From assembly GCA_029945425.1 (NCBI GenBank), contig JAQSDV010000007.1:376470-440469 (forward strand): DNA of 64,000 nucleotides, written 5' to 3'. Positions 44,874 to 52,867 of this stretch are shown piece by piece. Made by a program: the position numbers and the translations under genes. The stretch is from a bacterium. GTDB taxonomy: Bacteria; Pseudomonadota; Alphaproteobacteria; Micavibrionales; UBA2020. Below the pieces are notes generated by a model, which saw only the letters and a list, made by a program, of their open reading frames with translations, made no database searches and was not told the origin of the DNA. Within the stretch, counting starts at the first letter, position 1. Each line of letters opens with the position of its first letter.

Positions 44874-44912
44874 CAACAGGCCCGTAGGTTTTCCTACGGG
44901 CCTGTTGTTTAT
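44874..44912 (+). terminator. rho-independent terminator between converging genes
   Basis: A 15-bp perfect stem (CAACAGGCCCGTAGG with its complement) and a TTTT loop, followed by TTTATT. Probably serves the lipoprotein gene and perhaps the converging TelA operon. Confidence 0.9.
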
Positions 44913-44933
44913 TCAGGTTATCGCTTTAGAAAT

Positions 44934-45944
44934 TTAACGGCCGGGGCCGCGTGCCTGTGACGGCGCGGGACGCTGTGCAGGTGCAACCTGCACCACGCCC
45001 TTCACCAGCGGAATAGTGGACGCGTCAACATTAACGCCGGTGCGTTGCGTTTCTTCCAGGTAGTTGGGATGATACAGGAAAACGCTGTCAACCGTGTACT
45101 GGCCGGTGGCGAAGTTAATGGTATAGGTGTCGCCGTTCCAGATCTTGACAGAGAATACGCCGTCCTCAACATTTCCCTTCACCGTGAATGCACGGACGGC
45201 TTCGCCGTTTTCGCGCACGTTCTTGTCGAATTCCCACGCCTGATCGGACATGGCAACGCCGCTGCCAGTGATGGCGGGGGTTTTCATGGGCACCGTCTGT
45301 TCCGTGCGCTGCGCCAGCGGCAGCATCTGGAAGCGCGGGCCATCGGGCGTCGTGATTTCCTGACCAAGGCGGCTATAGGTCACGCGCGGGGTGCTGCGCA
45401 CACCGACCGGCATGAACTCGACGCGCGAACCCGCATGGGGGCCGGACGCCACAAGAAGGCTGATGCCGCCTTTTTCGAACAGGGATACATGCACTGCGAA
45501 GTCCGATCCGTATTGCACGGCCTGGCCATTCGCGTTGAGATACGCTTCGCCCGTGCCGACCATGCGGCCGGAGCGGTCGGTTTCCTTGTAAATCTGGATC
45601 TGGTCGCGGTAAATCGCGCTTTGCTTGGCGGCGTAGCTTTGCGCCAGCGTGACGCCCGACTGTTCGCTGGGCACCGTTTGTACGGGCGGCTGGTAAGTCT
45701 GGGTCTGCTCGGTGCGGGGCGGCACGGGTGCTGCGGGTTTGTCGCTTGCGCTGTTGAAAACGGCGGTGAGGCCGAGAGTTAACACAAGCGCGCCGGTCGC
45801 GATGCCGCCACCGATCAGCCATTTCTTGCGCGTCGCGGTTTTGACGACGGCTTCCTTTTGCTCGGCGGCGGTTTCGTCACCGAGACGGATTTTGCCGATG
45901 CCTTTATCGTCTTTTTTCTTGGGGTTAAAGTCGAAATCACCCAT
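44934..45944 (-). CDS. single-span membrane protein of the TelA operon, unknown
   Basis: 336 residues. A ~45-residue charged cytoplasmic N-terminus (MGDFDFNPKKKDD...) precedes one membrane helix (WLIGGGIATGALVLTLGLTAVF). A Pro/Gln/Thr-rich linker follows, then a ~200-residue predicted periplasmic beta-rich region (VHVSLFEKGGISLLVASGPHAGS; TYTINFATGQYTVDSVFLYH). The topology is like a small TonB/TraB-type spanning protein, but I recognise no family. ATG 45944 has GAGGAG 8 bases upstream; a GTG three codons earlier is too close to it. Last gene of a four-gene operon with TelA. Confidence 0.85.
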   Translation of the reverse strand: MGDFDFNPKKKDDKGIGKIRLGDETAAEQKEAVVKTATRKKWLIGGGIATGALVLTLGLTAVFNSASDKPAAPVPPRTEQTQTYQPPVQTVPSEQSGVTLAQSYAAKQSAIYRDQIQIYKETDRSGRMVGTGEAYLNANGQAVQYGSDFAVHVSLFEKGGISLLVASGPHAGSRVEFMPVGVRSTPRVTYSRLGQEITTPDGPRFQMLPLAQRTEQTVPMKTPAITGSGVAMSDQAWEFDKNVRENGEAVRAFTVKGNVEDGVFSVKIWNGDTYTINFATGQYTVDSVFLYHPNYLEETQRTGVNVDASTIPLVKGVVQVAPAQRPAPSQARGPGR

Positions 45945-45972
45945 GTCGCACACTCCTCGAAAGTATTTTTAA

Positions 45973-47439
45973 TTATAATGTCGGCTGTTTCGGATTTTGC
46001 GGCGCGGCGGGCTGCACGGGTTTCGGCAGGACGCGGTCGCGGATATACTGTTCGGCCTTGGCAATCTTTGTCGGCAGCGCTTCGATACGGTCCAGCAGGT
46101 AAATTGGCGTGCTGGAGCGGATGAAGGCGTCGATCTGTTTTTCCATGGCCGCGGAATAATCCTGCGTATCTTTCAGGGTTTCCTTGAAACCCTGTACGCG
46201 CAGGATAAATGCCTGTTTCTTTTCTTCCAGTTCCTTGTCGCGCTTGGTGCCGGGCAGCGACACAGCCGCTTCCGCCAGCGCCTTGTACTGGTATTTTATG
46301 TCGAGCAGGTCGAGGTAGTTCAGCAGGTCGTCGATATCGCCCTGCTTGTAAATGCCTTTGCGCTCCAGCGCGTCTTTTTGCGGGCTGTCCTTCAGCATTT
46401 CGCGGAAATAAACCAGCGAACGTGCGGAAACAAACAGCATCGCGTTCACATCATCGGGAGTCAGAGGATGGCCGATCTTGCGGTCGAAATAGTTATAGGT
46501 CTGCGCTGCATCGGGATTGATCAGCAGGCCCTTGCGCAGTTCCTTGCTTTTCAGGTCCAGTTCTTTGTCCCAGTCGGCTTCATCGACATGGAAGAAACGG
46601 AACACGCCGCCAAACAGTTCTTCCTTGGCATCGTTGAACTTGGCGACCTTTTCTTCGGTAAAGAAACCGCTTTTCGCAAGCGCCACCGACAGTTCCTCGC
46701 CCGCTTTTGCGGTCGGATCTGCGTAAAAATTCTGCACTTCCGCCAGTTTCACGCCGGCATATTTTACCAGCGTGTCGGCGAACAGCTGCATTTTGCCGAA
46801 CAGGGCAATCTCGCCAAAGCTCTGCAGGTCGTCTTCCAGCGTCGTTTCGGAGATAAAGATGGGGTCATGCGACGAAATCAATTCGTTCAGGATGTTTTCG
46901 CCGCGCAGCCCGTCCTGAAAACGCTCCAGCGCTTCGAGGTCGGATTTCAGGAACTTGCCTGCCTGTGCGGGATAAATATCGGCAATCGCCGCGAGCGTGC
47001 CGGTCGTATCGACCAGATAGCCGCGCTTCAGCAGCAGGTTTTTATAGTAATGCTTGCCAAGATCGTCGCGGTCCTGCTTTTCATGCGGCACCGCGCCCTT
47101 TGCCATGCGGGAATATTCCCAGACGGCAAGATACTCAACGGCTTTTTCAAACGTCATCGGGCCGTCTTCGCCCTTGCCCAGCACCTTGACCACCTCGACA
47201 AGGCGTTCATCCTTGTTGATCTGCACGAGGTATTTGTTGGGCTCTTCCTCCACCAGCATGACATACCATCCATCGCCCTTGCCGGGGGCGGGCGACATGC
47301 CCATCCAGGTGATTTTCTGGTCATCGCCATCAGCAGGATAGCCGACCGTCCGGGCATCGATCCGCGCGCGCTTCGCATCCGGCGCAGCAGCGCCGGAAAA
47401 CTTGTTGCTTACGAGCTTCGGGGACGATTCTAATGCCAT
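45973..47439 (-). CDS. unrecognised 488-aa protein of the TelA operon
   Basis: No family recognised. The N-terminal ~100 residues look like a compact alpha/beta domain (ITWMGMSPAPGKGDGWYVML, NKYLVQINKDERLVEVV). The rest is almost wholly helical and charged, with no membrane segment or signal peptide, so it is probably cytoplasmic. The C-terminus is Pro/Gln-rich. AGGAG lies 9 bases before the ATG. Gaps of 27 and 28 bases to its operon neighbours indicate co-transcription. A structural or scaffold role beside TelA is conjecture. Confidence 0.85.
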   Translation of the reverse strand: MALESSPKLVSNKFSGAAAPDAKRARIDARTVGYPADGDDQKITWMGMSPAPGKGDGWYVMLVEEEPNKYLVQINKDERLVEVVKVLGKGEDGPMTFEKAVEYLAVWEYSRMAKGAVPHEKQDRDDLGKHYYKNLLLKRGYLVDTTGTLAAIADIYPAQAGKFLKSDLEALERFQDGLRGENILNELISSHDPIFISETTLEDDLQSFGEIALFGKMQLFADTLVKYAGVKLAEVQNFYADPTAKAGEELSVALAKSGFFTEEKVAKFNDAKEELFGGVFRFFHVDEADWDKELDLKSKELRKGLLINPDAAQTYNYFDRKIGHPLTPDDVNAMLFVSARSLVYFREMLKDSPQKDALERKGIYKQGDIDDLLNYLDLLDIKYQYKALAEAAVSLPGTKRDKELEEKKQAFILRVQGFKETLKDTQDYSAAMEKQIDAFIRSSTPIYLLDRIEALPTKIAKAEQYIRDRVLPKPVQPAAPQNPKQPTL

Positions 47440-47466
47440 GACGGCCGGCTCCTGTTGATTAAACGA

Positions 47467-48741
47467 TTAGGGTTTCGGCGGTTGCGGCTGTTTCATCGCT
47501 GCGGTTGCGGCCTGTTCGGCTGCTTCCTGCACCGCGCGGGGAGCGGTCACTTTGCTCGCCGCTTCGCGGAACTTCTGGCCGGCTTCGTCGAGGGCCGCGC
47601 GCTGCGCTTCCATCTTCGCGTTGAACTCGGTCATGAACACCAGGTCGTCTTTGATGTCCTGCGTGCGTTTTTCCAGGTGCTGGATCACTTTCACGGGGTC
47701 GAGCGTGCCGTGGCCGAATGCCGCACGCGACATTGCCTTGGTCATGTCGGACAGTTTTTGCGACTGTTCGAAAATCTTGTCGCCGAAATCATCCGCCGTT
47801 TTCACGGTTTCAGCGATTTCGCTGACCTGAGCTGCGGTAGCAGCTTCAGCGAGGATCGCGGTCCACTGGCCTTGCGAGATGGTCAGGTGGCTGTCGATTT
47901 TCAGCTGGCTCATCGCGAGTGCTTCCTGCAGGTCGTCGATGGTTTTCAGCTGCACAAGGCTCGACTTGTGGAACGTGTCCATGTCGGTCACTTTTGCGTT
48001 GAGGACGGTTGCCGACAGGCGGATGTTGCGCAGTTCAACCTGTTTCAGGGGGCTGGTCGATGCTTCTTCTTCCAGTTTCGGCAGCACTTCTTCCTTCACC
48101 TGGCGGTATTTTTCCAGCGCCGCGCCGACATAGAGGCCGTAATCGGAGTAAGCGGTCAGGCGCGCGTCTTCAAGCGTGTTGAGGTCTTTGATGACGCCGG
48201 GGATTTTTGCTTTCGATTCCTCGAGGTCAGCGACCACATCGGCCAGCTGCAGCAGGCTCTTGTCGATTTCGTGACGGATATTGTCCATCGAGGTTTCTTT
48301 GCCGCCGCCGATACCGGTGAAGAAGTAGCCGATTTTCTTCACGACATACATGAAAGGGCTTTTCTTGAACGACAGCGCCGCCATTTTCAGATTGCGCTCG
48401 ACTTTCGCCGAATAGTCGCCAGCGAGTTTGCCAACGGTGTTGAAATCGAAATTTTCCAGTTTTTCCTTGATCTGTGCGAAGCCGCCCAGGAAGGTCGTCG
48501 CGTTCTGCGCGCGCTTCACAATGGCTTCGGACGATTCACGCAACACATCGGTCGGTTCTTTGCCGAAAACGGTGATGGTGTTCAGGTCTTTCAGGTCGAT
48601 GGTCGCGATCAGCTTGTCCATCTTCGCCTTGGTTTCGGGATCCGCCTTGCGGTAATCAACGACATCTTCGTTGAAGGGTTTGCCGGCGGCGCCGCCAAAG
48701 GTGTTCGCGATGTTTTTGTTGTCGAGAAGTTCGTTAGACAT
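47467..48741 (-). CDS. TelA/KlaA family (toxic anion resistance) protein
   Basis: 424 residues of the TelA family, cytoplasmic helical proteins first named from tellurite-resistance plasmids and common in Ter-type stress and phage-defence loci. Diagnostic stretches: TIDLKDLNTITVFGKEPTDVL near the N-terminus, the AQNATTFLGGF and SPFMYVVKKIGYFFTGIG segments and the long coiled region IRHEIDKSLLQLADVVADLEE onward. The mechanism is unknown for the family. AAGGAAG lies 8 bases before the ATG. No TerD, TerC or TerZ gene is in the window, so the usual Ter partners are replaced here by three unrecognised proteins. Confidence 0.9.
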   Translation of the reverse strand: MSNELLDNKNIANTFGGAAGKPFNEDVVDYRKADPETKAKMDKLIATIDLKDLNTITVFGKEPTDVLRESSEAIVKRAQNATTFLGGFAQIKEKLENFDFNTVGKLAGDYSAKVERNLKMAALSFKKSPFMYVVKKIGYFFTGIGGGKETSMDNIRHEIDKSLLQLADVVADLEESKAKIPGVIKDLNTLEDARLTAYSDYGLYVGAALEKYRQVKEEVLPKLEEEASTSPLKQVELRNIRLSATVLNAKVTDMDTFHKSSLVQLKTIDDLQEALAMSQLKIDSHLTISQGQWTAILAEAATAAQVSEIAETVKTADDFGDKIFEQSQKLSDMTKAMSRAAFGHGTLDPVKVIQHLEKRTQDIKDDLVFMTEFNAKMEAQRAALDEAGQKFREAASKVTAPRAVQEAAEQAATAAMKQPQPPKP

Positions 48742-48797
48742 GTCTTGTGCTTCCTTTTTAGGTTTTGGTTTTATTCAGTTGATTGGTTGGTAATTAA

Positions 48798-50321
48798 TTA
48801 TCTGCCCGAAATCCCGCGCGAGCCCATGCCGATGCCGGACGAACCACCACGTTGCGTGATGCCGCCGGAACCGATACCGATGGAGGTCGAGGGTGTTTCA
48901 GAGATGGAGGGGCCGGAATCATAGGTCGTTGTGGTGGTGCGGCGCGCAACGCTGTCGAACTGCTCTTGCAGGCGGGCGCGCTCGCGTGCGGCCTCTGCTT
49001 CGCGGCGCAGGCGCTCGATTTCAGCCAAGCGGCGCTGTTCGGCGCGGTATTCTTCCAGCTTGCTCGAAATCTTGCTTTCCAGCCCGCTGAGGTCAGCGAT
49101 CAGCTGCACTTCGCCGGGGCGGATGGAGGTGACTTTGTCGACGCTTGCCTTGACGCTGTCATAGGGTGCGTTCGGCGACGACTGGAAGGTTTCGATGGTG
49201 TCGCTGGCGCCGTTGATGGCGGCAGCGGCGGTACGGCCGCTGCGGGCGGCTTTGTCGATGCCGCTTTTCAGCGTGTCGAAGTCATACGAGATATGTTCGG
49301 TGCCAACTTCGTCAATTGCGTCGCGGAACGTATCGAGCGGAGATTGGAGGCTGGTCAGCGTCGCCTGGGCATTTTTGTAATGCGTATTGGCGAGGGTTTC
49401 GAGCGGCGCGAGGCTCGCGACCTTCAGCGCGTTTAGCGCGATCTGGTCCGCTTCCGCACCCGGCACTTCCGACAGAAGGTTGCGCACAAAACGCGCGCTT
49501 TTGGACACCAGGTCGAGGACGAGGCCGCCGATATCGCGTGCAATACCCTGCGAGCCGCGATAGGTGCGGTCCAGCGTCGACATACGGTTGCCGATCGCGC
49601 TCAGGTTGTCGTATTCGGCCTGTTTCGTCGCCTGTTCGCCCTGCAGTTTCTTTTCGTTCTTGCGGCGGTCGGCGATTTCCAGCGCGTCGTCATAGTAGTT
49701 GCCGAAATTTTTGTTGTATTCGCTGACGACCTTATAAGCGCGGTGCGGGCCGCGATAGCCGACGAGCCACAGCAGGAAACGGCCAACGCCTTTCCAGCCG
49801 AATTTGGAATAGTTGTCGTAGCTGTCCTGATTGATCTGCAGCTTGGGCTTGTCTTTATATTGTTCGTTGTGTTTCTTGATCTTGCCCGAGGTGACGTCGA
49901 ACTGGGCGATTTCGGGGGAGATTTCGGCGAGAGCGGAAGCGATAAGGTCGATGCCTTCCTTCACTTCGGCGGCCTTGTGCGCCACTTCCTGACGCGTGCC
50001 CCATTTTTCTTCGAGGCTAGCGCGTTCCTTGCGGTTGTCTATATCCTTCTGCACCCAGTCGGCGACGACAGCGGTGAAGTTATAGCTTGCGCCGTCATCT
50101 TTCGACGCGCGGGTCAATGCCGCGTAACGGTCGGCATCATCGGCGCGCACGATGGCACGGACGCCGGCGCTCAAGCCTTCGGATGCTTTTTGTTTATCGC
50201 TGGCGACGTTCTTGGCGGTTGCGGTCAGCAGGTCAACCACAGCGTCCTGCGTGCGGATCAGCACCTGCAGTTCGACATTGGCTTCGTTGATGGAGAGACG
50301 GTTATCAAAGCTGTTATACAT
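48798..50321 (-). CDS. unrecognised helical protein, first gene of the TelA operon
   Basis: 507 residues, no family recognised. Mostly helical with long charged coiled-coil stretches, especially ~410-460 (YRAEQRRLAEIERLRREAEA...). A short hydrophobic/aromatic patch (GVGRFLLWLVGYRG) near residue 180 could touch a membrane, but there is no clear transmembrane helix. The C-terminal ~45 residues are Ser/Gly/Thr low complexity (repeats of GIG-GS). AGGAC lies 7 bases before the ATG. It is divergent from proB across an AT-rich 208-base gap and leads the operon. Confidence 0.85.
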   Translation of the reverse strand: MYNSFDNRLSINEANVELQVLIRTQDAVVDLLTATAKNVASDKQKASEGLSAGVRAIVRADDADRYAALTRASKDDGASYNFTAVVADWVQKDIDNRKERASLEEKWGTRQEVAHKAAEVKEGIDLIASALAEISPEIAQFDVTSGKIKKHNEQYKDKPKLQINQDSYDNYSKFGWKGVGRFLLWLVGYRGPHRAYKVVSEYNKNFGNYYDDALEIADRRKNEKKLQGEQATKQAEYDNLSAIGNRMSTLDRTYRGSQGIARDIGGLVLDLVSKSARFVRNLLSEVPGAEADQIALNALKVASLAPLETLANTHYKNAQATLTSLQSPLDTFRDAIDEVGTEHISYDFDTLKSGIDKAARSGRTAAAAINGASDTIETFQSSPNAPYDSVKASVDKVTSIRPGEVQLIADLSGLESKISSKLEEYRAEQRRLAEIERLRREAEAARERARLQEQFDSVARRTTTTTYDSGPSISETPSTSIGIGSGGITQRGGSSGIGMGSRGISGR

Positions 50322-50529
50322 CGGTATGTCCTGTAAAATGGCTTTCGGGAGTTGTCATATATTCAAATCCGAGCCCGACTTCTAGGTAGAATCTGCCTTT
50401 ATGTCAATGCCCCATTCCGTTTACATGATGTTCAAGAATTAACGCACTGATTATGAATGCTATTATTTTATAAATTTGAAAGGATTGGCTGGTATAAAAT
50501 GGTGATGTCTCGGGATTCGCATAACAGCC

Positions 50530-51624
50530 ATGAAAATCGTCATTAAAATCGGCACCCAGGCCATTCTGGCCAGCGACGGCACGCTTTTGAAAAGCGCGAT
50601 GCCCGCCTTGGTGCGTCAGGTTGTCTCATTGCAACAGGCAGGGCACGAAGTTGTGCTGGTCAGTTCCGGCGCTGTCGCATCGGGTCGTCGTGTCGCGCGC
50701 GAAAGCCTGAACCGTGATTACGGCAGCACGCTGGGCGAGAAGCAGGTGCTGGCAAGCCTCGGCCAGCCGGAATTGATGCAGGCCTATGCGAAACTGTTCC
50801 GCCCGCACGGCGTGGCGGTCGCGCAGCTGCTGCTGACCAAACAGGATTTCTTGACCCGCAAACATTATTTGAACATCGCGCGCCTGCTGCGTGAAACGCT
50901 GGCAGCGGGGAATATCCTGCCGATCATCAACGAGAATGACAGCGTCGCGGTCGAGGAATTGATGTTCACAGATAATGATGAACTGGCTGGGCTGATCGCC
51001 GCGCAGCTGAACGCCGACAAGCTGCTGATTTTGACAAGCGTCGAAGGCGTTTATGACCGCAATCCCGATGAGGCCGGCGCCACGATTATTCCCGTGATCG
51101 ACCCCGAAAAGCACGGCTGGCCCAAGGTTTCGGCCGCGAAATCCGCACTGGGGCGCGGCGGCATGGCGAGCAAGCTGGGGACGGCGCGCAAGATGTCGGA
51201 TGTCGGCGTTACGACGCATATCGCCGCGATGAAAGTGAAGGATGTGCTGCTGCGCATCGTCGCGGGCGAACAGATCGGCACGGCCATCCTGCCGCGCAAG
51301 AAGAAATCAAACCTGAAAAAATGGATCGCCTTTGATTCCGGCCGTAAAAGCGGCGTGATCCGCGTTAATGCGCAACTATACGCGCTGTTGAAGGACGGCG
51401 GGCGCGTGATGAGCCTGCTGCCCGTCGGCATCAAATCCTTCACCGGCACGTTTGAAAAAGGCGATATGATCGAAATCGCCGATCCCGACGGACATAAAAT
51501 CGGCGTCGGCATTGCGCGCTATAACGCCGAGAAGCTTCGCGAACATCTGGGCCAGAAAAACCGCCCCGAATTTATCCATTACGACCATCTGCATATCAAC
51601 ACGGCGGAATTGCGCCATGACTGA
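50530..51624 (+). CDS. proB: glutamate 5-kinase
   Basis: First step of proline synthesis: ATP-dependent phosphorylation of glutamate. 364 residues with the amino-acid-kinase domain (VIKIGTQAIL, LVSSGAVASGR, PIINENDSVAVEEL, FTDNDELAGLIAAQLNAD, GRGGMASKLGTARKM) and a C-terminal PUA domain (~270-360; SGVIRVNAQLYALLKDG), as in E. coli ProB. It overlaps proA by 8 bases (stop 51622-51624, proA ATG 51617), so the pair is translationally coupled. Confidence 0.97.
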   Translation: MKIVIKIGTQAILASDGTLLKSAMPALVRQVVSLQQAGHEVVLVSSGAVASGRRVARESLNRDYGSTLGEKQVLASLGQPELMQAYAKLFRPHGVAVAQLLLTKQDFLTRKHYLNIARLLRETLAAGNILPIINENDSVAVEELMFTDNDELAGLIAAQLNADKLLILTSVEGVYDRNPDEAGATIIPVIDPEKHGWPKVSAAKSALGRGGMASKLGTARKMSDVGVTTHIAAMKVKDVLLRIVAGEQIGTAILPRKKKSNLKKWIAFDSGRKSGVIRVNAQLYALLKDGGRVMSLLPVGIKSFTGTFEKGDMIEIADPDGHKIGVGIARYNAEKLREHLGQKNRPEFIHYDHLHINTAELRHD

Positions 51625-52867
51625 TGTCACCACGCAGCTGCAGGCCGCCCGCAACGCCACCTATGCACTGGCCGCGCTGGATGACGCGAAACGCAACAGC
51701 GTGTTGCAAACCCTGTCGGAAATACTGCTGGCCGATCAGGCGCAAATACTGGCGGAAAACAAAAAAGACCTTGCAGTGATGCCGAAGGACGACCCGCGCC
51801 ATGACCGCCTGCAATTAACGCCGCAACGACTGGCAGGCATTGCCGCCGATATTAAAACCGTGGCCGCCCTGCCCTGCCCGCTGGGTCAGGTACAGCTGGA
51901 ACGCGACATGCCGAACGGGCTGCATATCGAACGCATCGCCGTGCCGCTGGGCGTGGTCGGTGTTATCTATGAATCACGCCCGAATGTGACGGTCGATGTA
52001 TTTGCGCTGTGCTTCAAGGCAGGCAACGCCTGCGCGCTGAAAGGCGGCAAGGAAGCGCATCACAGCAACGCCGCGCTGATGGACTGCATTACCAAGTCGC
52101 TGGCGAAGCATGGCATCGAGGCTGGTGCTGCCTGCCTGTTGCCTCCCGAACGCGCCGCTGCCGAAACCCTGATGAATGCGACCGGATTGGTGGATGTGTT
52201 GATCCCGCGCGGCAGTCAGGGGTTGATTGATGCCGTGCGTAAAAATTCACGCGTGCCCGTGATCGAAACCGGTGCTGGTATCGTCCATACTTATTTCGAC
52301 GCCACCGGCGATGTCAAAAAAGGCCAGAAGATTATCCACAACGCCAAGACCCGCCGGGTGAGCGTCTGCAACGCGCTGGATACGCTGGTTGTGCATGAAA
52401 GCCGCGTTCCCGACCTTTATGATCTTGTGGCATCGATGGCATCCAAGGATGTGGAAATATTTGCGGATACAGAAGCTTATAAATCTCTGAAGGGGAAATA
52501 CCCCGAAAAACTGCTGCATCCCGCGACAGACGAAAGCTTCGGCTGCGAATTCCTGTCGTATAAGATGTCGGTCAAGACCGTACCCTCGCTGGACGCCGCG
52601 TTAGCGCATATCCGCGACCATTCGTCACGACATAGCGAGGCGATTGTTTCGGAACATAAACCCTCCATCGACCGTTTTCTGGCCGAAGTCGATGCAGCAG
52701 CCGTCTATGCCAATGCCTCGACCGCCTTTACCGATGGCGGGCAGTTCGGCATGGGAGCGGAAATCGGCATAAGCACACAAAAATTGCACGCGCGCGGCCC
52801 CATGGGGCTGGAGGCACTGACGAGTTACAAATGGGTGGTACGGGGCGATGGCCAGACACGGGAATAA
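51617..52867 (+). CDS. proA: glutamate-5-semialdehyde dehydrogenase
   Basis: Reduces glutamyl-5-phosphate to glutamate semialdehyde with NADPH. 416 residues; PLGVVGVIYESRPNVTVD, the catalytic Cys C251 in RVSVCNALDTLVVH and the C-terminal TDGGQFGMGAEIGISTQKLHARGPMGLEALTSYKW are all diagnostic. ATG 51617 gives the standard length; a frame opening at 51512 lies inside proB. The stop falls 20 bases into ppc. Confidence 0.97.
   Translation: MTDVTTQLQAARNATYALAALDDAKRNSVLQTLSEILLADQAQILAENKKDLAVMPKDDPRHDRLQLTPQRLAGIAADIKTVAALPCPLGQVQLERDMPNGLHIERIAVPLGVVGVIYESRPNVTVDVFALCFKAGNACALKGGKEAHHSNAALMDCITKSLAKHGIEAGAACLLPPERAAAETLMNATGLVDVLIPRGSQGLIDAVRKNSRVPVIETGAGIVHTYFDATGDVKKGQKIIHNAKTRRVSVCNALDTLVVHESRVPDLYDLVASMASKDVEIFADTEAYKSLKGKYPEKLLHPATDESFGCEFLSYKMSVKTVPSLDAALAHIRDHSSRHSEAIVSEHKPSIDRFLAEVDAAAVYANASTAFTDGGQFGMGAEIGISTQKLHARGPMGLEALTSYKWVVRGDGQTRE

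Noticed and set aside
45997..48924. Plus-strand frames of 478 and 489 aa opposite the TelA operon
   Set aside because: TelA is recognisable on the minus strand, and the minus-strand genes have ribosome sites and regular spacing; the plus-strand frames are compositionally odd shadows.
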